NCBI RefSeq assembly: GCF_030406045.1 | Contig: NZ_CP128988.1 | Coordinates: forward strand, 1,709,438-1,773,437 | Length of the DNA: 64,000 nt | Direction of reading: 5' to 3' | Origin: Thiohalobacter sp. IOR34 | Lineage (GTDB): Bacteria > Pseudomonadota > Gammaproteobacteria > Thiohalobacterales > Thiohalobacteraceae | Part shown: positions 44,052 through 53,488 of the stretch, in pieces | How positions within the stretch are numbered: the first letter of the stretch is position 1 | Layout: each line of letters opens with the position of its first letter | The notes under the pieces: model-generated | What the model saw: only the letters and a program-made list of their open reading frames with translations | Told to the model about the DNA's origin: nothing | Database searches by the model: none | Made by a program: the position numbers and the translations under genes

Positions 44052-46835
44052 TCAGTCCCCCAGTGACTCCCGCAGCGCCCGGGCCGCCTGGCGCTGGGCA
44101 AACCCCTCACCGGAGGAAAGCAGCGCATCGAGCAGTTCGCGCGCCGCTGCCGTCTCGCCCTGGCGGGCAAGTGCCTGGGCCAGATGGTAGCGGATGGCAG
44201 GCTGCTCGGGTGCCAGCTCGACGGCACGCCTCAGCTGGCGTACGGCGCGCGCCGTCTCACCCTGATCGAGCAACAGGATGCCATGGGTGTCGAGCACCTC
44301 CGGGTTGTCGCCCGCCCGTTCCACTGCCTGTTCTGCGTAGGCCAGACCGCGGCGGGGGTCACTGTGGCGGTTCAGCCAGGCCAGATTGTTCAGCACCAGG
44401 GGGTTGTCCGGCATCTGTTCGAGGATCTCCTCGAACAGGGCGCGAGCGGCATCCTCCCGGCCGCGGGACAGGTGGAGATTGGCCAGGGCCATCTTCACGT
44501 CGAGATCCCGGGGGTACGCCTTCAGCCAGGAAGCCAGCAGCTCGTCGGCTTCGTCAGCCTGGCCGGCATCGTACAGGACCTTTGCCAACGCCTTGGTCCA
44601 CTCCCGATCCGGCCGTTTGGCAAGTGCCTGACGATAGGCACGGATCGCCTCGGCCATCTTGCCCTCGCGCCGGGCCAGCCACCCCTGCAGGGCCAGCACA
44701 TCGGGACGATCGGCCACGGCCTGCAGCCGCCGGAGAATGGCCTCGGCCCCCGCCCTGTCTCCTGCCTGGGTCAGGATGCGAACCAGCAGCAGATTGGTGG
44801 GCAGGTGATCGGGTTCGATGGCCCGCGCCTGCTGCAGGACGCGTTTCGCCTCGTCGAGCTGCGCCAGCAGAACCCGTGCCCGCGCCAGGAGGTACAGGTA
44901 ATCGGCGCGTCCCGGTTCGAGCTGCACCAGGCGCTGGAAGGTCGCCACGGCATTGTTGGGCTCCCCCAGCGCAAGCTGGGCATCGCCGAGCAGTTCCAGC
45001 AGCCTGGCCGACGACTCATGCCTATCCTGCACCACACGCAGCTGGGCGACGGCATCGGCGGCTCGTCCGCTATCCAGCAGGTGCCGGGCAAGCAGCAGAC
45101 GGGGTGCCAAGGCATCGGGTTCTGCCTCGATCGCCCGGTTCAGATAGGCGATTGCCTGCGCCCCGTGCCCCCGTCCGAATTCGAAACGGGCCAGGTTGAG
45201 CAAGGTCGGCAGATGGTCCGGCCGCTGTTTCAGGGCACGCTGGTAATAGCCGATCGCCGCCTCCTCCCGACCGTCCAGTTTCTCCAGCGCAGCCAGATTG
45301 TTGAGCAGGGCCAGGTTGTCCGGCTGGCGTTCCAGAGCCTTGAGGAAATGATCTCGTGCCTGGTCCAGCTTGCCCTGGGCGGCATAGATCATGCCAGCGC
45401 TGCTGAGCAGGCGGACATCCTGCGGATTCTTTTCCAGCAGGCGTGCCACCGTCTCACTGGCACGGTCGAACTGCTGGGCCTGAAGCAGGCTGTAGATCAG
45501 CGCCTCGAACGGCTGCACGCCGGTCTCCGCCTCCAGGCCGACGGCCCGCTGCAGGACCTCGATACCCTGTTCGAAATCGCCGCTCTTGAGCAACGCCAGG
45601 CCCAGCTGCACATGCACCCTGGCATCCTCCGGGTGACGCTCAACATTGCGCCGCAGGTAGGCCAGGGCGGTTTCCGAATCGCCGAGCTCCAGACTGGCCA
45701 GTGCCAGGGAGGCCAGAACCTGGATATTGTCCGGTTCCAGTTCCGCGACTGGCTGCAGCACCTTCAGCACCTTGTCGAAGGCACGGTCGTGCAGGTAGAC
45801 GGTGGCGAGCATCTTGCGGGCCTGCAAATGCCCCGGGTAATTGGCGACCACCTGCTCGAGGATCGACTTGGCCTGCAGCCAGTTGCGTTCAGCGAGCTTG
45901 CTGGCACCGAGATAGAACCGTGCCTGGGGATAGGAGGATTTGATCTGCAAGGCCTTCTCGAAGGCAGCCGAGGCAGCGGCATAGTCCTGTCTGTAGAACT
46001 TCAGCAGGCCGTTGACGAACTGGACGCGATAGTGGTTGGGCACCACCTTCAGCAACTCGTCCATGTCCGCCTGCGCCGCCTCAAGATCCCTCAGCAGGAC
46101 CGACGCCAGCGCCCGCCCGAGCTGCGCATCCTTGTAGCCCTTGCGCAGTTCCAGGGCACGGGAATACCCCTCGCGCGCGGCATCCGGCTGTCCCTCTGCC
46201 AGGGCGATGTCGCCCCGCAGTTTCCAGACCCTCGGGTTGTCTGCATCCGCTTCCTGAACCTGCTGCAACCAGTTGCGCGCCTGCTCGAAGTCCCGCTTCC
46301 TGAGATACAGCTCGGCATAGCCGAGCCGTGCCTCGCTGCTATCCGCCTGAGCAGCCAGGGCCTGGCGGAATGCGGCCTCCGCCTGATCGAGTTCTCCCAG
46401 CGCCAGATGGGCCCGTCCGTTAAAGACAAGCAGCCTGGCGGCATCCGCTGGCGTCCGCCCCTGAAGTCCCGCTGCCTCGTCGATCAGCCGCCGGTAGGCC
46501 CCCTGGATGTACAGCGCCCGTGCCAGGGCCACCGCCACCTCGGTCCGTGGCAAACCGAGTTCGACGGCCATGCGCAGCTCCTTTTCCGCCGCAGCACCGT
46601 TGCCAAGCCCAAGATGAAGCCGACCCAGCAGCCAACGTGCCTCGATGTTCTCGGGATTGATCCGCAAGGCGTTCTTGCTCTGGATGACGGCCGCGCGCAG
46701 CTCGCCCTTGTCCTCGAAAACCTTGGCCTTTTCCACGTAATCGGCATCATTCAGACCGGCATCCTGGGAACAGCCCGCAACCACCAGCGACAGACCAGCG
46801 AACAACAGGCCTGCGGCCCACCTGGACAACCTCAT
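44052..46835 (-). CDS. prsT: PrsT-type TPR lipoprotein of the PEP-CTERM system
   Basis: A 927-residue protein. A lipoprotein signal (LLFAGLSLVVAGC, Cys22) is followed by DADYVEKAKVFEDKGELRAAVIQSKNALRINPENIEARWLLG, then about 20 or more TPR units to the end. The layout is that of the giant TPR lipoprotein always found beside prsK and prsR in XrtA systems. TPRs here probably hold the export or sorting complex together in the periplasm. The ATG at 46835 has AAGGAAGG 8 bases upstream. It is the last gene of the prsK-prsR-prsT run and follows a paralogue (46893-49673) by 57 bases. Confidence 0.92.
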   Translation of the reverse strand: MRLSRWAAGLLFAGLSLVVAGCSQDAGLNDADYVEKAKVFEDKGELRAAVIQSKNALRINPENIEARWLLGRLHLGLGNGAAAEKELRMAVELGLPRTEVAVALARALYIQGAYRRLIDEAAGLQGRTPADAARLLVFNGRAHLALGELDQAEAAFRQALAAQADSSEARLGYAELYLRKRDFEQARNWLQQVQEADADNPRVWKLRGDIALAEGQPDAAREGYSRALELRKGYKDAQLGRALASVLLRDLEAAQADMDELLKVVPNHYRVQFVNGLLKFYRQDYAAASAAFEKALQIKSSYPQARFYLGASKLAERNWLQAKSILEQVVANYPGHLQARKMLATVYLHDRAFDKVLKVLQPVAELEPDNIQVLASLALASLELGDSETALAYLRRNVERHPEDARVHVQLGLALLKSGDFEQGIEVLQRAVGLEAETGVQPFEALIYSLLQAQQFDRASETVARLLEKNPQDVRLLSSAGMIYAAQGKLDQARDHFLKALERQPDNLALLNNLAALEKLDGREEAAIGYYQRALKQRPDHLPTLLNLARFEFGRGHGAQAIAYLNRAIEAEPDALAPRLLLARHLLDSGRAADAVAQLRVVQDRHESSARLLELLGDAQLALGEPNNAVATFQRLVQLEPGRADYLYLLARARVLLAQLDEAKRVLQQARAIEPDHLPTNLLLVRILTQAGDRAGAEAILRRLQAVADRPDVLALQGWLARREGKMAEAIRAYRQALAKRPDREWTKALAKVLYDAGQADEADELLASWLKAYPRDLDVKMALANLHLSRGREDAARALFEEILEQMPDNPLVLNNLAWLNRHSDPRRGLAYAEQAVERAGDNPEVLDTHGILLLDQGETARAVRQLRRAVELAPEQPAIRYHLAQALARQGETAAARELLDALLSSGEGFAQRQAARALRESLGD

Positions 46836-46892
46836 AAAACACCTTCCTTTCCCTGGGGGCAGATTGTCATCCACTGCCCGACGATCACGTGA

Positions 46893-49673
46893 CTAGTTCA
46901 ACGTATCCAGAAGCCGGCGCGCATCCTCGCGACTGGGAAAGTCCCGTTTGTCGCGCAGCAGACGCTCCAGCTCGCGTCGCGCCTGGGCGCTGTCGCCCTG
47001 ACGGACGAGCGCGTAGGCCAGGTGATAACGGATGTCGGCCTGGTGCGGCGCCTTGACCAGGGCATCCTTGATCAGGCGCATGCCGTCCAGCGTCTTGCCG
47101 TCCAACACCTGCAGCCAGCCGTAGGTATCCAGCACCTCGACCCGCTCCGGAGCCAGCTCATAGGCCTTGCGGGCATATGCCAGGGCCTGCTTGCGATCCG
47201 TCTCGCGATACAGCCAGGCCAGATTGTTGAGCGCGGTGAGCTGCGCAGGCTGGACCTCCACCACCTTCACGTACTGCTGCGCCGCCTCCTGCTCCCGCCC
47301 GGCCTGCAGCAGATCACTGGCCAGAGTCAGCCGCACACCGATGTCTCGCGGCTGGCGCTGCAGCCAGTCGGCGAGAACCTTGCGCGCGGCCTCCGGCTTC
47401 TGCAGCTTTCTGAGCAGCTGGTACTGCACCATGGCAAGATTCGGGCTCGGCCGAAGCGCATAGGCCTGCCGATAGGCCTCCAGCGCCGCTTGGAAACGCT
47501 GCTGCTTGAGGGCGATATCGCCCTGCAGGCTGTAACCGGCCATCGCCTGGCTGCCGCTGTCGATCAATTCCCGGGCCAAGCGTCCGGCAGTGTCCTGGTC
47601 ACCCTGTGCCAGGGCCACGGCACCGAGTTTGACCTTGACATCGACCAGTTGGGGTCTCTCCTCCAGCAGTCGTCGATATTCGGTGGCCGCCGCCGCATAG
47701 TCCTTGCGTCGAGCCAGGACGTCGGCCAGTAACAGGCGTGCAGTGATGAAATCCGGTTTCTTCTCCAGCAGCGACCGCAGGGTGGCGAGGGCATTGGCTT
47801 CGTTCCCGGCAGTGAGCTGTGCCTCGGCCAGGGCCTGGCGCACCAGGGGATTGTCCGGATGGCTGTTGTACAGGGCGTCGGCCAGGCTCAGCGCCTGTTC
47901 GGCCTGGCCGCGGGCGATGCGATGGCGGATCAGGGCCAGCGCCGGCGATATGCCCCGCCTGGATTTCTCGTAGGCCTTTTCCAGCAGGCGTCCGGCCTGC
48001 TCCGACTCGCCGCTCCTTTCCTTCAGATGGGCCATCTCCATCAGCAGCTGCACGTTGTCGGGCTGTGCCTGCACGGCCTTGGCGATACGCCGCTCGGCGG
48101 CCTGCAAATCGCCCTGCAGTTCGTCAACCCGTGCCAGGTTGATGATGGCACTGGCGAAGGCGGGATCCTTGCGATGTGCCGCCTCGAACTGCTGGCGCGC
48201 CTTCTCCACCTCCCCCTTTCCCATATAGGCGGCGCCGACCAGGATCAGCGGTGCCGGGCTGTCGGCATGGCGTTTGGCCATGTCGATCGCGGCCTTCTCC
48301 GCCTCGTCATAGCGCTGCTGTTCGAGCAGGGAAAGGACGTAGAGGGATGCGAGCCCCAGGTTGTCGGCATTCTCCTCGGCCAGGGCCTTGAGTTCCTCGC
48401 TGCCCTCGCGGCTGTCACCCAGCGCCAGCCGGCCCAGCGCCAGCCGGGCTCGCAGCTGCTTCAGGTCCGGAGCCAGCCTGGTGGCCTTCTCCAGCAGTTG
48501 CAGACCCCGCTCGGCCTGCGACAGGCTCATGTAGGTCGAGCCGAGAAGCGCCAGGTATTCGGCGTTGGACTCGGCCTGGGCCAGGCCCGGCTCCAGGGTG
48601 CGCAGTGCCTTCTCGGCCTGTCCCTGACGCAGCTCGATTTCGCCCACCAGCATCCGCACCTGAAGGTTGTCGGGATCCGCGGCAAGGTACTTCTCCAGGT
48701 ACTCGAGCGCCTGGTTGTAGGCCCCCTCCCGGGCACTGAGCTGGCCCATCATCAGCACCGCCCCGAGATGGTCCGGCATGAACTTCAGGGTATCGAGCAG
48801 GGCCGCCTTGGCCTCGGCATACTGCCCCTTCTGATAGGCGAGGATGGCCCGCATGTAGGCCACGCCCGGGTTGCCTTTCAGCCGCTTGTCGATGGCATCG
48901 AATTCGGCCTCGGCGGCCTGGGTCTCTTCCTGCTGCAGCAGGATCGCGATCTTGCCCAACCGCGCCGGCAGATTCTGTGGCTCCAGGGCGAGCAGGCGGT
49001 CATAGTAGACGAGCGCCTGTTCCACCTCGCCCTCGCCGCGTTCCAGGTCGGCCCGCAGCAGGAGCAGCGCTGTCTCCTCGGGATCGATGGCCAGGGCTCG
49101 ATCGATCAGCTGCCGCGCCTCGTCCGGACGTTTCTCCTGGATCGCCAGCCGTGCCTTGCCGCCCAGGGCCGCGGCATTGTCTGGCTGCAGGCCGAGGGCC
49201 TTGTCGAAGGCCTCGCGGGCATCGAGGTTGCGCCCCATGAGCAGATGGACCTCGCCACGCAGGGCAAGGATGTCGGCCTGCAGCGCCGGCGAATCGTCCG
49301 CCTCGAGCTGCAGCAGGTCCAGCGCCTCCCGGGCCCGGCCCTGGGCGGCCACCGACCGGGCCAGGGACACCAGCCAGTCGGCGCGCGGTGCACCGAGCTC
49401 ACGCGCGCGGCGGTATTCCTTCTCCGCCGACGGCAGGTTGCCGAGTTTCAGATAGGTATCGCCGAGCAGCACCCGCGCTGCGGCATGATTACCGTTCTCG
49501 CGCAAGGCGTTCTTCAGCTCGATGGCGGCGGCACGGTATTCACGCTTGTCGAAATACGCCTTGCCGTCCCTGTAGAATTCCTCTGCCTCACCCGCCCGCA
49601 GCGGCAAGGATACACTGCCGATCAGGGATGCCAGCAGCAGCCCCCTGCCCAGCCGGGTCATTTTCCTATCCAT
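46893..49673 (-). CDS. Second PrsT-type TPR protein, exported but not a lipoprotein
   Basis: A 926-residue paralogue of the downstream gene with the same TPR plan (EEFYRDGKAYFDKREYRAAAIELKNALRENGNHAAARVLLGDTYLKLG). The signal peptide, TRLGRGLLLASLIGSVSLPLRAGEA, has no lipobox cysteine, so it should be soluble in the periplasm. AGGAG precedes the ATG at 49673 by 8 bases; the extra upstream residues of the open frame lack a signal. The usual XrtA arrangement has one such gene. The copies differ in length by only one residue. Confidence 0.9.
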   Translation of the reverse strand: MDRKMTRLGRGLLLASLIGSVSLPLRAGEAEEFYRDGKAYFDKREYRAAAIELKNALRENGNHAAARVLLGDTYLKLGNLPSAEKEYRRARELGAPRADWLVSLARSVAAQGRAREALDLLQLEADDSPALQADILALRGEVHLLMGRNLDAREAFDKALGLQPDNAAALGGKARLAIQEKRPDEARQLIDRALAIDPEETALLLLRADLERGEGEVEQALVYYDRLLALEPQNLPARLGKIAILLQQEETQAAEAEFDAIDKRLKGNPGVAYMRAILAYQKGQYAEAKAALLDTLKFMPDHLGAVLMMGQLSAREGAYNQALEYLEKYLAADPDNLQVRMLVGEIELRQGQAEKALRTLEPGLAQAESNAEYLALLGSTYMSLSQAERGLQLLEKATRLAPDLKQLRARLALGRLALGDSREGSEELKALAEENADNLGLASLYVLSLLEQQRYDEAEKAAIDMAKRHADSPAPLILVGAAYMGKGEVEKARQQFEAAHRKDPAFASAIINLARVDELQGDLQAAERRIAKAVQAQPDNVQLLMEMAHLKERSGESEQAGRLLEKAYEKSRRGISPALALIRHRIARGQAEQALSLADALYNSHPDNPLVRQALAEAQLTAGNEANALATLRSLLEKKPDFITARLLLADVLARRKDYAAAATEYRRLLEERPQLVDVKVKLGAVALAQGDQDTAGRLARELIDSGSQAMAGYSLQGDIALKQQRFQAALEAYRQAYALRPSPNLAMVQYQLLRKLQKPEAARKVLADWLQRQPRDIGVRLTLASDLLQAGREQEAAQQYVKVVEVQPAQLTALNNLAWLYRETDRKQALAYARKAYELAPERVEVLDTYGWLQVLDGKTLDGMRLIKDALVKAPHQADIRYHLAYALVRQGDSAQARRELERLLRDKRDFPSREDARRLLDTLN

Positions 49674-49742
49674 GTTCCTCTCCTCTTGGGCAGACGCCAT
49701 ACCGCCGTCTGCCGTGATGCCGGCAGCATTCCGGTCGAATCG

Positions 49743-51107
49743 TTATTTTTGCTGAATGTCGAGATGATATTTCTTGACCAGGGCATAGAAGGTCGGCCGG
49801 GTGATGCCCAGCAGCTCGGCCGCCTGGGAGACGTTGCCGCCCATGTGGCGGTAGGCACGCAGCAGGGCACGGCTCTCGGCCTCCTCGCGCACCTGGCGCA
49901 GGTTGAAGGGCATGGGATCCCCGTCCGCCGGCTCCAGCTCGAGATCCTGAGCCGTGATCGACTTGCCGTCGGCCATGATCACCGCCCGCTTGATGCGATT
50001 CTCCATCTCCCGCACGTTGCCCGGCCAGTCATATGCCTCCAGCGCCCGCAGTGCCTCGCGGCCGAAGCGCAATCCCTTCTTGTTGAGCTGGGCCGAGAAC
50101 TTGTCGAGAAAGTGACTGGCCAGCACCACCACCTCGCCTTCCCGATCACGCAACGGCGGAATCTGGATGCTGAACTCGCTGATCCGGTAGTAGAGATCCT
50201 CACGGAACTCCCCGCTCGCAATCCGTTCCATGAGCTGCCGATGGGTGGCACAGACCACCCGCACGTCGACAGGTATCTCCTTGCGGCCGCCGACCCGTAC
50301 CACCACCCGTTCCTGCAGAAAGCGCAGCAGCTTGGCCTGCAACGGCAATGGCAGATCGCCCACCTCATCGAGGAACAGGGTACCGCCATCGGCGCACTCG
50401 ACGTTGCCCGGTGTGGTCTTGGTGGCGCCGGTGAAGGCTCCCTTCTCGTAACCGAAGAGTTCACTTTCCAGCAGGTTTTCCGGAATCGCGGCGCAGTTGA
50501 TCGCCACCCAGGGTCCCTTGTGGCGCGGACTGAGTTCGTGCAGGGCCCGGGCGAACAGCTCCTTGCCGGTGCCACTTTCGCCCAGCACTAGGACACTGGC
50601 GTCGGTGGGCGCCACCTTCTCCACCATGTGACAGGCATCGAGCATCTGCCGGCTGGTGGCGATGATGCCCTTCAGGGGCTCGATGCTCTGGGCGCTGCCC
50701 AGGGAGCGGTTCTCCTCCTCCAGTTCATAGAGCTGCCAGGCACGATCGACGATGAAACTCAGCAGCTGCGGATCGACCGGCTTCTGGCAGAACAGGAAGG
50801 CGCCCTCGGCCACGGCGGTGACCGCATTCTCGTTGTCGTTGTTGCCGGTCACGACGATGACCTTGGTGTGCGGCCTGGCCTCGAGGATGTCATGCAGGGT
50901 GGCCAGGCCCTCGCTGGCACCCCCCGGATCCGGCGGCAGGCCGAGATCCAGGGTGACCACCTGTGGCTCATGGCGCCGTAGCTGGGCCAGGGCCGTCTCC
51001 CGGTCCTCCGCGGTAACCACCTCGAAATCGTCGAATGACCATTTGAGGGCACTCTGCAGCCCCGGGTCGTCCTCCACCACCAGCAAGGTCTTCTTTCTTG
51101 CGCTCAC
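49743..51107 (-). CDS. prsR: PrsR, sigma-54-dependent response regulator of the PEP-CTERM system
   Basis: A 454-residue regulator. The receiver domain carries Asp54 in TLDLGLPP. The AAA domain has Walker A GESGTGKE (176-183), the sigma-54-contacting GAFTGA loop (223-228) and Walker B GGTLFLDE (241-248). The Fis-type HTH is near the end (NVSQAAELLGITRPTFYALVKKY). It should bind enhancers and activate RpoN promoters, probably those of the PEP-CTERM genes described here. The GTG start overlaps the prsK stop (GTGA); an in-frame GTG at 51137 is an alternative. Confidence 0.94.
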   Translation of the reverse strand: MSARKKTLLVVEDDPGLQSALKWSFDDFEVVTAEDRETALAQLRRHEPQVVTLDLGLPPDPGGASEGLATLHDILEARPHTKVIVVTGNNDNENAVTAVAEGAFLFCQKPVDPQLLSFIVDRAWQLYELEEENRSLGSAQSIEPLKGIIATSRQMLDACHMVEKVAPTDASVLVLGESGTGKELFARALHELSPRHKGPWVAINCAAIPENLLESELFGYEKGAFTGATKTTPGNVECADGGTLFLDEVGDLPLPLQAKLLRFLQERVVVRVGGRKEIPVDVRVVCATHRQLMERIASGEFREDLYYRISEFSIQIPPLRDREGEVVVLASHFLDKFSAQLNKKGLRFGREALRALEAYDWPGNVREMENRIKRAVIMADGKSITAQDLELEPADGDPMPFNLRQVREEAESRALLRAYRHMGGNVSQAAELLGITRPTFYALVKKYHLDIQQK

Positions 51108-53215
51108 CCTTCCACCTGCGTGATCCGTTCTTCCCACTCTTCCTGATCGAGATCCGGGGCCGGCAGCCAGACCGCGAAGCGCGTGCCCTCGCCGGGGCGA
51201 CTGACCACCTCCACATCGCCGCCCATCGAGCGCACCAGTTCGCGCGTCTCATAGGCACCGATTCCCATCCCGGTATCCCCCTTGGTGGTATCGAATGGCC
51301 GGAACAGCCGTTCGCGGACGAATTCCGCGTCCATGCCGCTACCCGTATCCTCGACCACGATCTCTATTCTACTCTCCTTCCGCGACAGCCGGACATCGAC
51401 CCGGCCGCTGGCAGCGGTGGCCTGCTGTGCATTCTGCACCATATTGCGAATCGCTGCGCGCATCCGGTCGCGGTCGGCCATCACCAGCGCCTGCGCCTCG
51501 TCGGAGCGAAAGCATGGAACCGGCTGGGCCGCGGCCAGCTCCTCGCAGACCTCGGTCACCAGCAGCACCAGATCGACCGGCACCGGGCGCTTGTTGGCCA
51601 TGCCGCTGCGCAGCAGGCCCAGCAGCCGTTCCATCTTGCCCACCGAATGCGACATCACGCCCAGCGCATCGTCGATAAAGGCCGGATTGTCCCGGTGCCG
51701 GGCAGCGTTGCGAGTGATCAGCGACTGCTGGGCAATGATGTTCTTCAGGTCATGAAGGATGTAGGCGGAAAGGCGGTGGAAACCCTCGAACTGCCGCGCC
51801 TCGGCCAACGCCTCCAGGGCCTCGTACTGACCGAGATAGATGGCCGCCTGGCAGGCCGCCGTCTTCAACAGGTCGAGCACCTCCCAGTCGACCTGCACCG
51901 GCGCCAGCGGCTGCTGCAGCAGGATGAAACCGATCAGCTCCTCGGCATCCAGCAGGGGCACGACCAGCCAGGCATCGTCCAGGGCCTCCAGCCAGGCGGG
52001 CAATTCCAGCCCCTCATACAACTCGGGATTACGGGAAAATTCCGGAATCTCGACCACCCAGCCGCGCTCACGCAGAAAACTGACCAGGGCACCATCCGCC
52101 GCCTCCTCGGCCTCGGCCGGCTGCGGCATGTTCCAGTGGGCTACCGGCAGATAACGCGCGCCGCCCCGCTCACGCATCCACAGCACCCCGCCGGCGCTGT
52201 CGACGATGGTCGCGGTGGCGCGGATCACGCACTCCCGCGGGGCACGCTCCTTGCGGCAGCCGCCCAGGGTGCGGGTGAAGCGCAGCCATTCCTCGCGGTA
52301 ATCGTAGCGGTAGTTGAAGAAATGCTTGTTGAGGAAGACCTTGAGCCGGGCCCGCATATGACCGGAGAACAGCAGCAGGACCAGCAACAGCAAGGCAGCA
52401 AAGAAGAAGGCGATCTGCAGCAGACTGCCCCATTCGCCGCCGAAACTGCGCAGGTAGTAGCCGGCGGCGGCCATCGCCAGCAGGTAGCCGCCGGCGGCCA
52501 CCAGGGTGGCGGTGTGGAACACCATCCGCCGGGAGACGAAGACATCCAGCGACCAGTCCGGGTTGCGTGCCGTGGAGACAGCGATCAGGGGCACCACCAG
52601 GGCGTTGACCAGCCCCCGCGCGGCCCACAGCTCGCTGTCCAGGTAACCGAACAGCACGGCATGGGAATAGAGGAAGAAATCGTAGCTGAACATGCCGCCC
52701 AGCCCGAAACAGAGGAACTTGATTGCCCAGCGCTGATCGGGGCGGGTATTGCGGAACAGGTTCTCGACGAACCACAGCCCGCCCAGGGAGAGGGCCAGAT
52801 AGCCGGCAAAGAAGGGCTTGCCGGCCAGCGGGGCAAACAGGGATTCGGGAAGCAGCGGCAACAGACCGAGCAGCAGACAGAGCCCATAGCCGAGCAGCAG
52901 CCGGGGACTGCGTGGCCCGAACAGGCGGGCACCCGCCGGTTGGGTCCGCAGTATGCCGACCAGAAAGGCATACCAGGCCGCATAGCGCGCGGCCTCTGCT
53001 AGCGAGACCAGGCCCCGACCGCTGCCGCTGTAGGCGAACCAGGCCACCAGCAGCGCCCACAGGGTGCTGGCCGAGACCGCAGCCACCAGCAGCCCGCCCT
53101 GCATGCGCCCCTTCCAGCTGGTCGCCAGCAACAGGCCGAGAACGAGGAAGAACAGCGCTCCCAGGCCGTGGCTGATGGTGGTAGCGTTGACGATCTCGGT
53201 CCGGGCGTCCAACAC
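51104..53215 (-). CDS. prsK: PrsK, membrane histidine kinase of the PEP-CTERM system
   Basis: About 703 residues. Eight to ten hydrophobic segments in the first half (LGALFFLVLGLLLATSW onwards) precede a GAF-like domain (about 310-460), then LSAYILHDLKNIIAQQSL with the phosphoacceptor His about 488, and ATPase blocks NMVQNAQQAT, VEDTGSGMD and GDTGMGIGAYETRELV. It senses an unknown cue and phosphorylates PrsR. The GTG at 53215 is preferred (AGGAG 9 bases upstream, followed by the family-like N-terminus); ATG 53242 is an alternative. The open frame extends further upstream over a repeat. Confidence 0.9.
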   Translation of the reverse strand: MLDARTEIVNATTISHGLGALFFLVLGLLLATSWKGRMQGGLLVAAVSASTLWALLVAWFAYSGSGRGLVSLAEAARYAAWYAFLVGILRTQPAGARLFGPRSPRLLLGYGLCLLLGLLPLLPESLFAPLAGKPFFAGYLALSLGGLWFVENLFRNTRPDQRWAIKFLCFGLGGMFSYDFFLYSHAVLFGYLDSELWAARGLVNALVVPLIAVSTARNPDWSLDVFVSRRMVFHTATLVAAGGYLLAMAAAGYYLRSFGGEWGSLLQIAFFFAALLLLVLLLFSGHMRARLKVFLNKHFFNYRYDYREEWLRFTRTLGGCRKERAPRECVIRATATIVDSAGGVLWMRERGGARYLPVAHWNMPQPAEAEEAADGALVSFLRERGWVVEIPEFSRNPELYEGLELPAWLEALDDAWLVVPLLDAEELIGFILLQQPLAPVQVDWEVLDLLKTAACQAAIYLGQYEALEALAEARQFEGFHRLSAYILHDLKNIIAQQSLITRNAARHRDNPAFIDDALGVMSHSVGKMERLLGLLRSGMANKRPVPVDLVLLVTEVCEELAAAQPVPCFRSDEAQALVMADRDRMRAAIRNMVQNAQQATAASGRVDVRLSRKESRIEIVVEDTGSGMDAEFVRERLFRPFDTTKGDTGMGIGAYETRELVRSMGGDVEVVSRPGEGTRFAVWLPAPDLDQEEWEERITQVEG

Positions 53216-53382
53216 GAAACTAGCTACTCCTGCAGCTGCCATTCCCCGCAATACACCATGCAGCCAGCCGCGCAGCCGGGGCGGCCCGGGTACCTGCCCG
53301 GCTCGGCAGAAACCCGCGTGGGCCGCGGTAGAACCCAGGGAAACCTTGATCAATTGGCATGGCCGCCAAGTCGCCATTTATT

Positions 53383-53444
53383 GAATTCATGAAGCTTTTC
53401 TTGGCGTCTTGCCGGGTTACTAATAACCAGATTTGATCAGACAT
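53383..53444 (+). repeat. Degenerate intergenic repeat, copy B
   Basis: It contains GAATTCATGAAGC at 53383-53395 and CCAGATTTGATCAGACAT at 53427-53444, as in copy A, plus TGCCGGGTTA, which also occurs beside copy A. It lies between prsK and the EpsB-type gene. The palindrome GGTTACTAATAACC is at 53415-53428. Confidence 0.7.
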
Positions 53445-53488
53445 ACCCTAGGGTAATCAATTACAACCACTGCTGCCAGACGCGACGC

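Noticed and set aside
43694-44227. Minus-strand open frame of 177 codons over the prsT 3' end and the PEP-CTERM upstream region
   Set aside because: It overlaps prsT out of frame, has an arginine- and proline-rich sequence typical of shadow frames, and covers the putative operators.
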